Shown: in pieces, positions 35,312 to 45,650 of the stretch
Layout: each line of letters opens with the position of its first letter
Numbering within the stretch: position 1 is the first letter of the stretch
NCBI RefSeq assembly: GCF_019679435.2
Contig: NZ_CP139781.1
Location: forward strand, 2,108,001-2,172,000
DNA from: Actomonas aquatica
GTDB taxonomy: Bacteria > Verrucomicrobiota > Verrucomicrobiia > Opitutales > Opitutaceae
Direction: 5' to 3'
Length of the DNA stretch: 64,000 nt
Made by a program: the position numbers and the translations under genes
Notes under the pieces: model-generated
Told to the model about the DNA's origin: nothing
The model's input: the letters and a program-made list of their open reading frames with translations, nothing else
Databases searched by the model: none

Positions 35312-37818
35312 GCAACGACCTCCAGGAGCAGTTCGTCCGTGACATGCTCACGGAGAGCTACGAGGGGCTGGATCGCTACGACCAGGCCATCCTTGCCATC
35401 GAGCAAGGCGAGGCCGACAACGACACCCTCAACGACATCTTCCGTGTCGTGCATACCCTCAAAGGCACCGCCGGCTGCCTCGGGTTTCACCACATCGAGA
35501 AGATCTCCCACACCGGCGAGAACCTCCTCTCGCTCCTGCGCGATGGCGCCCTCGAGCCCTCTGCCGCCATCGCCGACGGCCTGCTGAAACTCTCCGATGC
35601 CCTGCGCGCCATGCTCGGCGCCATCGAGACCACCGGCACCGACGACTCCGGCGAAGACTACACCCCCCTTTCCGACCGACTCACCCGTCTCAAGGATCCG
35701 GATACAGCCGCTCCGCCCGCGCCCGTAGCGGCTCCCGCCGCCCCGGCCACCGCCACCGAGACCGCGGCCGACGCCAACGCCGGCTGGGGCCTCTTCGAAG
35801 ACGAACCTGCCGAGGCACAGGAAGCCATCAACGCCGCCGCCGAAGACGACGCCAACGCCGCCAACCAAGGCTGGGGCCTCTTCGAAGATGAAGCCCCCGC
35901 GCCCGCCGCCGCCGAGACTGACCCGACCGACGAAGCCGCCGCCGCGCAAGGCTGGGGCCTCTTCGAAGACGAATCCGAATCAGCCCCCGAGGTCACCACC
36001 GACCCCGCCCAGGAAGCCCGCGAGAACGCGCAAGGCTGGGGCATCTTCCCGGAAAACGCTCCCCAAGCCGCCGCGGCCGGACAGGCCCCCGCCTCGACTG
36101 CCAAACCCATCGCCAAAGCCGCGCCCAAGACCGCCGCTCCCGTCACCGCCAACGCCTCCGTGCGCGTCGACGTCGGCCTGCTCGACAAGCTCATGAACAT
36201 GGTCGGCGAGCTCGTGCTCTCCCGCAACCAGCTCCTCCAGCTCGCGCAAAACCGCACCATTTCTCAGAACGAGATCACCGCCGTCTCTCAACGCCTTAAC
36301 CAGGTCACCACCGAGCTGCAGGAAGGCGTCATGAAGACCCGCATGCAGCCCATCGGCAACGTCTGGGGCAAGTTCCCCCGCATCGTCCGCGACATCGCCG
36401 CCGACCTCGGCAAAAACGTCCGCCTCGAAACCATCGGCGCCGATACCGAACTCGATCGCACCATCATCGAGGCCATCAAAGACCCCCTCACTCACATCGT
36501 GCGCAACTCCGTCGATCACGGCGTTGAGATGCCCGACGTGCGCGTCGCCGCCGGCAAATCCGCCGAGGCCCACGTCATCATGCGCGCCTTCCACGAGGGC
36601 GGTCAGGTCAACATCGAGATCATCGACGACGGCGCCGGCATTAACGGCGAGAAGGTCCGCCGCAAGGCCCTCGAAAAAGGCCTCATCTCCGAAGACGACG
36701 CCGCCCGCCTCTCCGAGCGCGAGATGGTGAACCTCATCTTCCTCCCTGGCTTCTCCACCGCCGAAAAGATCACCAACGTCTCCGGCCGCGGCGTCGGCAT
36801 GGACGTGGTGAAAACCAACATCGAGAAGATCGGCGGCTCCGTCGACATCCACTCCGTCGCCGGCCAGGGCACCACCCTCAAGATCAAGATCCCGCTCACC
36901 CTCGCCATCGTGCCCGCCCTCGTCGTGCGCACCGCCGGCCAACGTTTTGCCATCCCGCAGGTCAGCCTCGTCGAACTCGTGCACGTCGACGGCGAAGAAG
37001 CCGCCACCGCCATCGAGCAGGTTTACGAGTCCCCCGTCTTCCGCCTCCGCGGCGACCTCCTGCCGCTCGTCTTCCTCGACGAGCAGCTCAAGTTGCGCGC
37101 CGAAGACGCCGCCGCCCGCGGCGCCCTCAACATCATCGTCCTGCGCGCCGATCAACAACTCTTCGGCCTCGTCGTCGACGAGGTGTCCGACTCCGAGGAA
37201 ATCGTCGTCAAACCCCTCGGCCAGCACCTCAAGGGTCTGCCCATGTTCGCCGGCGCCACCATCATGGGTGACGGCACCGTCGCCCTCATCCTCGACGCCC
37301 TCGGCCTCGCCCAGCACGCCGGTGCCCTCGGCAACAACCACCGCGAGATCAAGTCCGTCGTCGAAGCCAGCGAAAAGGACACCAGCTCCGACATCACGCC
37401 GCTGCTCCTCTTCTCCGTGCCCGGCCGCGCCCGCGTCGCCCTGCCCTTGGCCGCCGCCGCCCGTCTCGAGGAATTTCAGCGCTCCGACATCGAAACCGCC
37501 GGCGGGCGCGAATCCGTGCAATACCGCGACGGCATCATGCCCCTCGTGCGCATCGAACGCATCCTCGGCACCATGGGTGGCGGCGCCGACAACCGCCTCT
37601 CCGAACAAGTCATCGTCTTCCAATCCGAAGACCGCTCCGTCGGCCTCGTGGTCGGCGAGATCCGCGACATCGTCGAGGAACGGTTCACCCTGCAACCCGG
37701 CACCGCCACTACCGGCGTCGCCGGCTCGGCCATCATCCAAGGCCAGATAACCGACCTCGTCGACGTGCCCACCATCCTCCAGGCCACCGGCCTGCGCGGT
37801 TCCCGCCACGCCGCCTGA
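35308..37818 (+). CDS. cheA: chemotaxis histidine kinase CheA with tandem CheW domains
   Basis: The protein is 836 aa. P1/HPt has phospho-His49 (VVHTLKGTAGCLGF). No globular P2 is visible; instead residues 159-250 carry four evenly spaced GWGLFEDE-type motifs in Ala/Pro/Glu-rich linkers. The P3 dimerisation region is VDVGLLDKLMNMVGELVLSR, P4 has HIVRNSVDHG, DDGAGI and GRGVGMDVV, and P5 is CheW-like (residues about 525-660). A second CheW-like domain (about 690-825, LLLFSVPGRARVALPL, then VGLVVGEIRDIVEERF) follows. CheA autophosphorylates under receptor control and phosphorylates CheY and CheB. cheW follows after 5 nt. Confidence 0.95.
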   Translation: MSNDLQEQFVRDMLTESYEGLDRYDQAILAIEQGEADNDTLNDIFRVVHTLKGTAGCLGFHHIEKISHTGENLLSLLRDGALEPSAAIADGLLKLSDALRAMLGAIETTGTDDSGEDYTPLSDRLTRLKDPDTAAPPAPVAAPAAPATATETAADANAGWGLFEDEPAEAQEAINAAAEDDANAANQGWGLFEDEAPAPAAAETDPTDEAAAAQGWGLFEDESESAPEVTTDPAQEARENAQGWGIFPENAPQAAAAGQAPASTAKPIAKAAPKTAAPVTANASVRVDVGLLDKLMNMVGELVLSRNQLLQLAQNRTISQNEITAVSQRLNQVTTELQEGVMKTRMQPIGNVWGKFPRIVRDIAADLGKNVRLETIGADTELDRTIIEAIKDPLTHIVRNSVDHGVEMPDVRVAAGKSAEAHVIMRAFHEGGQVNIEIIDDGAGINGEKVRRKALEKGLISEDDAARLSEREMVNLIFLPGFSTAEKITNVSGRGVGMDVVKTNIEKIGGSVDIHSVAGQGTTLKIKIPLTLAIVPALVVRTAGQRFAIPQVSLVELVHVDGEEAATAIEQVYESPVFRLRGDLLPLVFLDEQLKLRAEDAAARGALNIIVLRADQQLFGLVVDEVSDSEEIVVKPLGQHLKGLPMFAGATIMGDGTVALILDALGLAQHAGALGNNHREIKSVVEASEKDTSSDITPLLLFSVPGRARVALPLAAAARLEEFQRSDIETAGGRESVQYRDGIMPLVRIERILGTMGGGADNRLSEQVIVFQSEDRSVGLVVGEIRDIVEERFTLQPGTATTGVAGSAIIQGQITDLVDVPTILQATGLRGSRHAA
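35782..36057 (+). repeat. four GWG(L/I)F acidic motifs in the CheA linker
   Basis: Coding repeats begin at 35782, 35869, 35950 and 36034 (CheA residues 159, 188, 215, 243), a period of 27-29 residues. Copies 1-3 read GWGLFEDE and copy 4 GWGIFPEN. They lie where P2 would normally bind CheY/CheB. The DNA between copies differs, so the motif is conserved at protein level, which suggests selection. Confidence 0.8.
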
Positions 37819-37823
37819 CCGCC

Positions 37824-38282
37824 ATGAACACCCCGTCCCAACTGTGCACCTTTTACGTCGGCGACCTCTTCCTCGGTCTCGATGTGCTCTCCGTGCAGGA
37901 AGTCATTCGCAGCCCCGAGCTCGCCCAAGTGCCGCTCGCGCCTCCCACCATTCAAGGCCTGCTCAACCTGCGCGGCCAGATCCTCACCGCCATCGACCTG
38001 CGCCGCATGCTCAAACTGCGTGAGCCCAAGGAAGGCAGTGATCGCAAAGCCTCCATGCTCATGATCCTGCGCACCGCCAACGGCCAGGTCGCTCTCGTCG
38101 TCGACTCCGTCGGCGACGTCATGGAACTCACCGAAGACACCTTCGAACCTCCGCCCGATACCGTGCCGAGCGCCGTGCTCCACCTCATCCAAGGCGTGCA
38201 CAAACTGGACCGGAAACTCCTCCACGTCCTCGACGCCGAAGCCACCGGCTCCTGCCAGGCCGCCATCGCCACCGCCGCCTGA
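37824..38282 (+). CDS. cheW: chemotaxis coupling protein CheW
   Basis: The protein is 152 aa, one CheW/SH3-like domain: [20 protein letters not shown], then [20 protein letters not shown] and [14 protein letters not shown]. It links receptors to CheA. It sits 5 nt downstream of cheA and 65 nt before the large chemoreceptor gene, so these form one transcript up to the terminator at 41.6 kb. Typical length and a full motif set make the call secure. Confidence 0.95.
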   Translation: MNTPSQLCTFYVGDLFLGLDVLSVQEVIRSPELAQVPLAPPTIQGLLNLRGQILTAIDLRRMLKLREPKEGSDRKASMLMILRTANGQVALVVDSVGDVMELTEDTFEPPPDTVPSAVLHLIQGVHKLDRKLLHVLDAEATGSCQAAIATAA

Positions 38283-38347
38283 TTTTTCCTCTCCCTCTTT
38301 TCCCTTCCCTTTCACCAACCGTCCGAACGCCCAACCCACGCATCGCC

Positions 38348-41300
38348 ATGCGCCTCAAATCCAAAATCGTCCTCCCCGTCTGCGCCATCATCGCCCTGAG
38401 CGGACTGGCCGTGCTCCTCGCCATCGTCCGCGAGGCGCAGAACCTCAAGCAATCCCAGCTGCTCACCCTCGCCTCTGGCGCCCGCGCCATCCAGGACAAG
38501 ATCGATCGCAATCTGTTCGAACGCTACGGCGACGTGCAGGCCTTCGCCCTCAACAGCCTGTTCCACCGCGACCTCACCACCGCCGACGGCAACGAGCGCG
38601 ACGCCCTCAACGCCAAGCTCAACGACTACGTCACCACCTACGGCTGCTACTCGCTCATGGTCGTCACCGACCCCGCCGGCAACGTCGTCGCCGCCAATAA
38701 CGTCGATGCCACCGGAGGCTCCCTCGACACCGCCTCACTCATCGGCCGCAACCTCTCCCGCGACACCTGGTTCCGCGACGTCAGCCAAGGCCGCTACCTC
38801 ACCTACAACGCCCCCGAGTCCCTGAGCGGCACCGCCGTCGGACCCGCCGAAAAGAACGCCCTCGTGGCCGAGATCTACGGCTCCGCCGCCCCCGCCTGGA
38901 ACATCGCCTACTCCGCGCCCATCAAGGACAGCAGCGGCAAGGTCTACGGCTACTGGCACAACCTCTTTGATTCCGCCACCGTCGAGGCGATCGTCCTCGC
39001 CGAGTGGTCCCAGTTCAACGCCCGCGGCCTCTCCTCCACCGAGCTCGCCGTCACCGCCCGCGACGGTCGCATCCTCGTCGATGTCGATCCCGCCGAAACC
39101 GGCTCCCTCGCTGCCCGCCACGACGACGTCATGTCCGTCAACCTCGTGACCGTCGGCGACGAGCTCGCCACCATCGCCGCCAAATCGACCACTGAAGAAG
39201 GCACCGCCGAAGCCATGAGCGCCCGCATGGGCATCGAGCAACCGGGCGGTTACGCCAAGAGCGTCCCCGTGCTCGGTTACGCCGGCACCGGCTTCACCAC
39301 CTTCGTCCGCGCCGAAGGCGACCAACTCTTCGCCGTCGTCAACTCCCTCTACCGCGTCGTCAGCGTCGTGGCTGTGCTCGCCCTCCTCGGCGCCATCGCC
39401 GCCGTCCTCTTCGTGGTGCGCCCCATCATCCGCAGCATCGAAGCCGCCGGCGCCGGCGTGGAAGCCCTCGCTTCCGGCCAGCTCGACTACGACCTCAAGG
39501 ATCACGGCAAAGACGAAGTCGGCGACCTCGCCCGCGCCTTCAACAAGACCTGCAACGACCTGCGCCGCACCTTCAAGGTGAAGCAGATCAACTGGGACGA
39601 CCTCGCCGCCATGAAGGTGCGCGCCGAAGTGACCGACGTCACCAGCATCGTCTCCGAGGCCGACCTCAAGGGCAACATCCTCTCCTGCAACGACAAGCTG
39701 TGTGAGATTTCTCAATACAGCCGCGAGGAGCTCATCGGCCAGCCGCACAATATTTTCCGCCACCCCGACATGCCCAAGGCCGTCTTCAAGGAGATGTGGG
39801 CCACCATCGGTAAGGGCAAAATCTTCCGCGGCATCGTTAAGAACCGCAAGAAGGACGGCACCCCCTACTACGTCGATGCTGTCGTCGCTCCGGTCATGGG
39901 CGAGAACGGCAAACCCGAGAAATACGTCGGCGTGCGCTACGACATCACCGAAGCCGAAATCGAGCGCCAGAATGCCAAGGGCATCCTCAACGCCATCGAC
40001 AACGCCTACGCCTACATCGAATTCAACCCGCAGGGCGACATCCTCTCCGCCAACCAGAACTTCCTCTCCACCGTCGGTTACACCGCCGATGAGATTGTCG
40101 GCAAACACCACCGCATCTTCGTCGACCCGGCCTTCGCTGCCAGCGGCGACTACAGCGAAATGTGGAAGAATCTCCAGAACGGCGAAAGCGTCTCCGGCGT
40201 CTTCAAGCGCATCACCAAGGACGGCCGCGACGTCTACATCCAAGCCGTCTACGCCCCCGTCAAGGACGAGGTCGGCCGCGTCGCCAAGGTCGTGAAGATC
40301 GCCACCGATGTCACCGCAGCCAAGGTCCGCGAGATCAACAACGACCGCCAGATCGAGCAGGCCAACCGCAACCAGGCCGTTATCGAATTCTCCGCCGACG
40401 GCACCGTCATCAGCGCCAACGAAAACTTCCTCACCACCATGGGCTACGCCCAGAACGAGATCGTCGGCAAACACCACTCCCTCTTCGTTGAGCCGTCCTT
40501 CGTCGCCTCCCCAGCCTACCAGCAGTTCTGGGAAGACCTGCGCGCCGGCAAATTCCAAACCGCCGAATACAAACGCATCGGCAAGGGCGGCAAGGTCGTC
40601 TGGATCCAGGCCACCTACAACCCGCGCTTTGACGTCAGCGGCAAGGTCAACCGCGTGGTCAAATTCGCCACCGATATCACCGCCCGCAAGGCCGCCGAAG
40701 AGCGCCTGAAGGACACCATGGAAAAGGTCGGCCACAACTCGCAGACCCTCGCCGCCGCGGCCGAGGAACTCTCCGCCACCGCCCAGACCATGAGCTCCAA
40801 CTCCGAGGAAACCGCCACCCAGGCCGGTGTTGCCTCCTCCGCCGCCGAGCAAGTCTCCAACAGCGTCACCATGGTCGCCACCGCGGCCGAGCAGATGAGT
40901 TCCACCGTCAAGGAGATCGCCAAGAGCGCGGCCGAAGCCGCCCGCGTCGGCACCGCCGCCGTCAAGGTCGCTTCCGACACCAACGCCACCGTCACCAAGC
41001 TCGGCTCCTCCTCCATCGAGATCGGCGAGGTCATCAAGGTCATCACTTCCATCGCTCAGCAGACCAACCTGCTCGCCCTCAACGCCACCATCGAAGCCGC
41101 TCGCGCCGGTGAAGCCGGCAAGGGCTTCGCGGTCGTCGCCAACGAGGTCAAGGAACTGGCCAAGCAGACCGCCGCCGCCACCGAGGACATCTCCGCCAAG
41201 ATCGAAGCCATTCAGGGTGACACCGACGGTGCCGTTGGCGCCATCGGCGAGATCTCCAAGATCATCGCCCAGATCAACGACATCCAGAACACCATCGCCA

Positions 41301-41551
41301 GCGCGGTGGAGGAACAGTCGGCCACCACCAACGAGATCGCCCGCAACGCCGGCGAAGCCGCCCGCGGCGCCTCCGAGATCACCCGCAACATCGGCAGTGT
41401 CTCCCAGGCCGCCCAAAGCACCTCCGAGGGTGCCGCCAATACCCTCACCGCCTCGGCCGAACTCGCCCGCCTCTCCGCCGGCCTCAAGGCCATCGTGGAG
41501 AACAACGGCGCCTCCGGCGTCCAGGTGCACGACTTCCGTCAAGCCGCCTAA
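38348..41551 (+). CDS. Cache-HAMP-3xPAS chemoreceptor (MCP)
   Basis: The protein is 1067 aa. TM1 is at about 9-28, followed by a large periplasmic double-Cache domain (about 35-330) and TM2 at about 336-357 ([18 protein letters not shown]). A HAMP follows, then three PAS domains: about 425-545 (Aer-like [20 protein letters not shown]), 545-665 and 670-790. PAS2 and PAS3 share ANxNFLxTxGY and EIVGKHH, so one is a duplicate. The C-terminal MCP signalling domain has the tip [20 protein letters not shown]. It probably combines an external ligand with a redox/oxygen-type cue. It lacks a CheR-tethering pentapeptide. Confidence 0.93.
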   Translation: MRLKSKIVLPVCAIIALSGLAVLLAIVREAQNLKQSQLLTLASGARAIQDKIDRNLFERYGDVQAFALNSLFHRDLTTADGNERDALNAKLNDYVTTYGCYSLMVVTDPAGNVVAANNVDATGGSLDTASLIGRNLSRDTWFRDVSQGRYLTYNAPESLSGTAVGPAEKNALVAEIYGSAAPAWNIAYSAPIKDSSGKVYGYWHNLFDSATVEAIVLAEWSQFNARGLSSTELAVTARDGRILVDVDPAETGSLAARHDDVMSVNLVTVGDELATIAAKSTTEEGTAEAMSARMGIEQPGGYAKSVPVLGYAGTGFTTFVRAEGDQLFAVVNSLYRVVSVVAVLALLGAIAAVLFVVRPIIRSIEAAGAGVEALASGQLDYDLKDHGKDEVGDLARAFNKTCNDLRRTFKVKQINWDDLAAMKVRAEVTDVTSIVSEADLKGNILSCNDKLCEISQYSREELIGQPHNIFRHPDMPKAVFKEMWATIGKGKIFRGIVKNRKKDGTPYYVDAVVAPVMGENGKPEKYVGVRYDITEAEIERQNAKGILNAIDNAYAYIEFNPQGDILSANQNFLSTVGYTADEIVGKHHRIFVDPAFAASGDYSEMWKNLQNGESVSGVFKRITKDGRDVYIQAVYAPVKDEVGRVAKVVKIATDVTAAKVREINNDRQIEQANRNQAVIEFSADGTVISANENFLTTMGYAQNEIVGKHHSLFVEPSFVASPAYQQFWEDLRAGKFQTAEYKRIGKGGKVVWIQATYNPRFDVSGKVNRVVKFATDITARKAAEERLKDTMEKVGHNSQTLAAAAEELSATAQTMSSNSEETATQAGVASSAAEQVSNSVTMVATAAEQMSSTVKEIAKSAAEAARVGTAAVKVASDTNATVTKLGSSSIEIGEVIKVITSIAQQTNLLALNATIEAARAGEAGKGFAVVANEVKELAKQTAAATEDISAKIEAIQGDTDGAVGAIGEISKIIAQINDIQNTIASAVEEQSATTNEIARNAGEAARGASEITRNIGSVSQAAQSTSEGAANTLTASAELARLSAGLKAIVENNGASGVQVHDFRQAA

Positions 41552-41569
41552 TCTCCCTTCCCAGTCATT

Positions 41570-41603
41570 CACCCCTCCCCACTCGGGCGAGGGGTGTTTT
41601 TTT
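41570..41603 (+). terminator. rho-independent terminator after the MCP gene
   Basis: CACCCCTC (41570-41577) pairs with GAGGGGTG (41589-41596), followed by seven T (41597-41603). It lies 19 nt after the receptor stop and separates the cheY-cheA-cheW-MCP block from the cheY-cheB-cheR block. Confidence 0.85.
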
Positions 41604-41695
41604 GCCAAAAAACCTCCGCCCGCCATCAGGTCCGCCCCCTCCGCGCCGATAACCCTTACGGCCCTCAACGCTCACCTCCCCACTCCTATTCCGTC

Positions 41696-42064
41696 ATGCG
41701 CTTCCTCATTGTCGACGACTCCAAAACCATGCGGTCGATCCTCTCCTCCTTCGCCACCAAACACGGCTGCGAAACCGTCGAAGCCGAAGACGGTATCGCC
41801 GCCTGCGAAGTCCTGGAAAAGGACGGCAACTTCGACGCCATCCTCATCGATTGGGACATGCCCCGCATGACCGGCATCGAACTGCTCAAGATCATGCGCG
41901 CCAATCCCTCGCTCAATCACATCAAAGCGATGATGGTCACCGCCCAGTCCAACTACGACTGCGTCACCGAAGCCATCATGGCCGGGGCCGACGACTACCT
42001 CATGAAGCCGCTCAACGAGGACATGTTTGTCGATAAACTCCGCCTCCTCGGTCTCGTCGCCTGA
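41696..42064 (+). CDS. cheY: second CheY-type response regulator
   Basis: The protein is 122 aa from the ATG at 41696; the frame is open upstream over the terminator but that is unlikely to be coding. Receiver residues: D7-D8 (FLIVDDSKTMR), phospho-Asp52 in LIDWDMPRMTG, Thr in MMVTAQSN and Lys in YLMKPLNED. The asparagine and DWDMP variants resemble CheY proteins paired with CheB in adaptation modules. It is the first gene after the terminator and leads cheB and cheR, so it may have a role different from the first CheY. Confidence 0.9.
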   Translation: MRFLIVDDSKTMRSILSSFATKHGCETVEAEDGIAACEVLEKDGNFDAILIDWDMPRMTGIELLKIMRANPSLNHIKAMMVTAQSNYDCVTEAIMAGADDYLMKPLNEDMFVDKLRLLGLVA

Positions 42065-42111
42065 GACGCCGCTCCGCCCTCCTATTCGCCGTCTCTACCC
42101 TTCCCTTTCCC

Positions 42112-43227
42112 ATGCCCAAACACCGCGTTCTGGTTGTAGATGATGCCGTCGTCATGCGGCGTCTCCTCACCGTCGCCCTCGAACGGGAGCCCGATATCGA
42201 AGTCGTGGGCAGCGCGCCCAACGGCCGCATCGCGCTGCAAAAACTCACCCAGGTGAACCCCGACATCGTCACCCTCGATGTCGAGATGCCCGAGCTCAAC
42301 GGTCTGGAAACCCTGCGCGCCCTGCGCCACAGCCACCCGGACCTGCCGGTCATCATGTTCTCGGCCACCACCCGCCAGGGGGCCGCCGCCACGCTCGACG
42401 CCCTCGCTGCCGGCGCCAACGACTACATCACCAAACCCACCGATGTCGGCGATCTCAACGGCGCCATCGCCAATCTCGGCAAACACCTCGTCCCGCGCAT
42501 CCGCCAATTTTGCGAAATCGCCAAACGGCGGTTCGCACCGCCGCCCCCACCGCCGGCACCGGCCTTCACCGTTCCGGCCGCGCCGCCGCCCGCCGCTTCG
42601 AACGGTTCGACGCGCTTTGCGGCACCACGCGGCAAATACGATCTCCTGTGCATCTCCGCCTCCACCGGCGGTCCCAACGCCCTGGCCGAACTGTTCAGCC
42701 ATTTCACCGTCCGCCCGCAGCTACCCATCGCCATCGTGCAACACATGCCGCCCATGTTCACCTCGCTCCTCGCCGAGCGTCTGAACCAGAGCCCCGGCCC
42801 GCTCGGCTGCGTGGAAGCGACCGACGGTATGGTGCTCGAACCCGGCGTCGCCGCGCTCGCCCCGGGCGGCTACCACCTCGCCCTCCAACGCGACGCCAAC
42901 CGCCGCTTCATCGCCCGCATCAACCAGCAACCGCCGGAAAACTCCTGCCGTCCCGCCGCCGATGTCATGCTGCGCACCGCCGCCCAAACCGGCGCCCGCA
43001 TCCTCAGCGTCGTCATGACCGGTATGGGCTGCGACGGCACCCGCGGCTGCAGCCACGTGCACGAAGCCGGTGGCAGCATCCTGATCCAGGACCAAGCCAC
43101 CTCCACCATCTGGGGTATGCCCGGCGCCGTCGCTGCGTCCGGCCTGCCTTACGCAGAATATCCCCTCGGCCAACTCGCCTCCCAAATCGAGCGCCACCTC
43201 AACCGTCATCCCGTCCTCGTCGCATGA
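42112..43227 (+). CDS. cheB: chemotaxis glutamate methylesterase CheB
   Basis: The protein is 371 aa. Receiver: VVDDAVVMRRLL, phospho-Asp56 in TLDVEMPELNG, Lys in ITKPTD. A Pro/Ala-rich linker (about 142-170) follows. Catalytic domain: Ser in SASTGGPNAL (about 182), His in VQHMPPMF (about 210) and Asp in GMGCDGTRG (about 308). CheA-phosphorylated CheB removes receptor methyl groups to adapt the response. It overlaps cheR by 4 nt, the usual coupled pair. Confidence 0.95.
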   Translation: MPKHRVLVVDDAVVMRRLLTVALEREPDIEVVGSAPNGRIALQKLTQVNPDIVTLDVEMPELNGLETLRALRHSHPDLPVIMFSATTRQGAAATLDALAAGANDYITKPTDVGDLNGAIANLGKHLVPRIRQFCEIAKRRFAPPPPPPAPAFTVPAAPPPAASNGSTRFAAPRGKYDLLCISASTGGPNALAELFSHFTVRPQLPIAIVQHMPPMFTSLLAERLNQSPGPLGCVEATDGMVLEPGVAALAPGGYHLALQRDANRRFIARINQQPPENSCRPAADVMLRTAAQTGARILSVVMTGMGCDGTRGCSHVHEAGGSILIQDQATSTIWGMPGAVAASGLPYAEYPLGQLASQIERHLNRHPVLVA

Positions 43228-44063
43228 GCACCTTGGCCGCCAATCTCCAGCCCCTGTCCCGGGAAAACTTCCTTTTCATGCGCGACCTCCTCAAGAAGGA
43301 GACCGCCATCGTCCTCGCCGACGGTAAGGAATACCTCGTCGAAACCCGCCTCGCCACCATCGCCACCCGGCATGGCTTCGGCAGCGTCAACGACCTCGTC
43401 GCCCACCTGCGCACCAGCTTCGCCACCGGCCCGGGCACCCCGCGCGCCGAAGTCATCGATGCCCTCACCACCAACGAGACGCTCTTCTTCCGCGACCTCG
43501 CCCCCTTCGACGCCCTGCGCGACACCATCATTCCCGAGCTCGCCACCCGCAGCGCCGGCGCCCCGCTTTCCATCTGGTCCGCCGCCTGCTCCTCCGGCCA
43601 AGAGGCCTACAGCCTCACCATGCTCATGGCCGAGCACCACCCGACGATCAACTACCGCATCGTCGGCACCGACATCTCCAGCAAGGTCCTCGACAAGGCC
43701 AAGAGCGGCACCTACCTGCAGCACGAAATCAACCGCGGTCTGCCCGCCAAACTGCTCATCAAACATTTCCGCCAACAGGCCGGCGCCTGGATCATCAGCG
43801 AAGACCTGCGCCGCCGCGTTGAGTTTCGCTACCTCAACCTCATCGGCGCCTGGACCGGCCTGCCCAAGTGCGACCTCATCCTCATGCGCAACGTGCTCAT
43901 CTACTTCGATGTGGAGACCCGTCGCGACATCCTCCGCCAAGCCCGCATGCTGCTGCGCCCCGGCGGTTACCTCTCGCTCGGCGGCGCCGAAACCACCGTG
44001 CAGATTGACCCGGCCTTCACCCCCGTCACCGTCGGCCGCGCCACCTTCTTCCGCGTGAACTGA
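43224..44063 (+). CDS. cheR: chemotaxis methyltransferase CheR
   Basis: The protein is 279 aa from the ATG at 43224. The N-terminal CheR domain is helical (LSRENFLFMRDLLKKETAIV), with ALTTNETLFFRD. The AdoMet domain has IWSAACSSGQEAYSL, IVGTDISSKVLDKA and DLILMRNVLIYF, ending in LGGAETT. It methylates receptor glutamates. It overlaps cheB, and a repeat element and the hflX gene follow. No TPR or pentapeptide-binding extension is present. Confidence 0.95.
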   Translation: MSTLAANLQPLSRENFLFMRDLLKKETAIVLADGKEYLVETRLATIATRHGFGSVNDLVAHLRTSFATGPGTPRAEVIDALTTNETLFFRDLAPFDALRDTIIPELATRSAGAPLSIWSAACSSGQEAYSLTMLMAEHHPTINYRIVGTDISSKVLDKAKSGTYLQHEINRGLPAKLLIKHFRQQAGAWIISEDLRRRVEFRYLNLIGAWTGLPKCDLILMRNVLIYFDVETRRDILRQARMLLRPGGYLSLGGAETTVQIDPAFTPVTVGRATFFRVN

Positions 44064-44085
44064 GCGCCCCCCATCTTTCTCTTTC

Positions 44086-44172
44086 CTCTTTATCTTTCTC
44101 TTTATCCCCGATGGGCGAAATCCGTCCGCTCGTGGGAGGATAACGATAAAGATAAAGAGAAAGACTAAAGAG
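44086..44172. repeat. inverted-repeat element, copy 1 (CTTTATC/GATAAAG family)
   Basis: The left arm at 44086-44106 and right arm at 44151-44172 are complementary over 21 of 22 positions, with one extra base. They enclose a 44-nt centre with GGGCGAAATCCGTCC. A copy with the same design is at 59152-59227. It lies between cheR and hflX and could form a long RNA hairpin that ends or protects transcripts. Confidence 0.7.
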
Positions 44173-44223
44173 CGTTTCTGGACATTTTCGGCCAAAGGGC
44201 CGTTGTTACCCGGTCACACCTGC

Positions 44224-45516
<1,293 letters not shown>

Positions 45517-45588
45517 CCTAAAGGTAGGGTCGCCCCGCCCGGGCGACCGCCGACCCACGTGCCTCCCCGCACGCCTCCCCGCCTACCC

Positions 45589-45650
45589 GCTACTCACTAC
45601 TCGCTACTCACTACTCGCTACTCGCTACTCGCTACCCGCTACTCGCTACT
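45589..45650. repeat. heptamer tandem repeat overlapping a stop codon
   Basis: About nine copies of a 7-mer, CGCTACT with the variants CACTACT and CGCTACC, run from 45589 and end at the antiporter's stop codon (cta at 45646-45648 on this strand). The number of units could vary by slippage and change the 3' end of that gene or its transcript. Confidence 0.75.

Noticed and set aside
42510..43223. Upstream extension of the cheR frame
   Set aside because: It is a -1-frame shadow of cheB, and the ATG at 43224 overlaps the cheB stop as usual.
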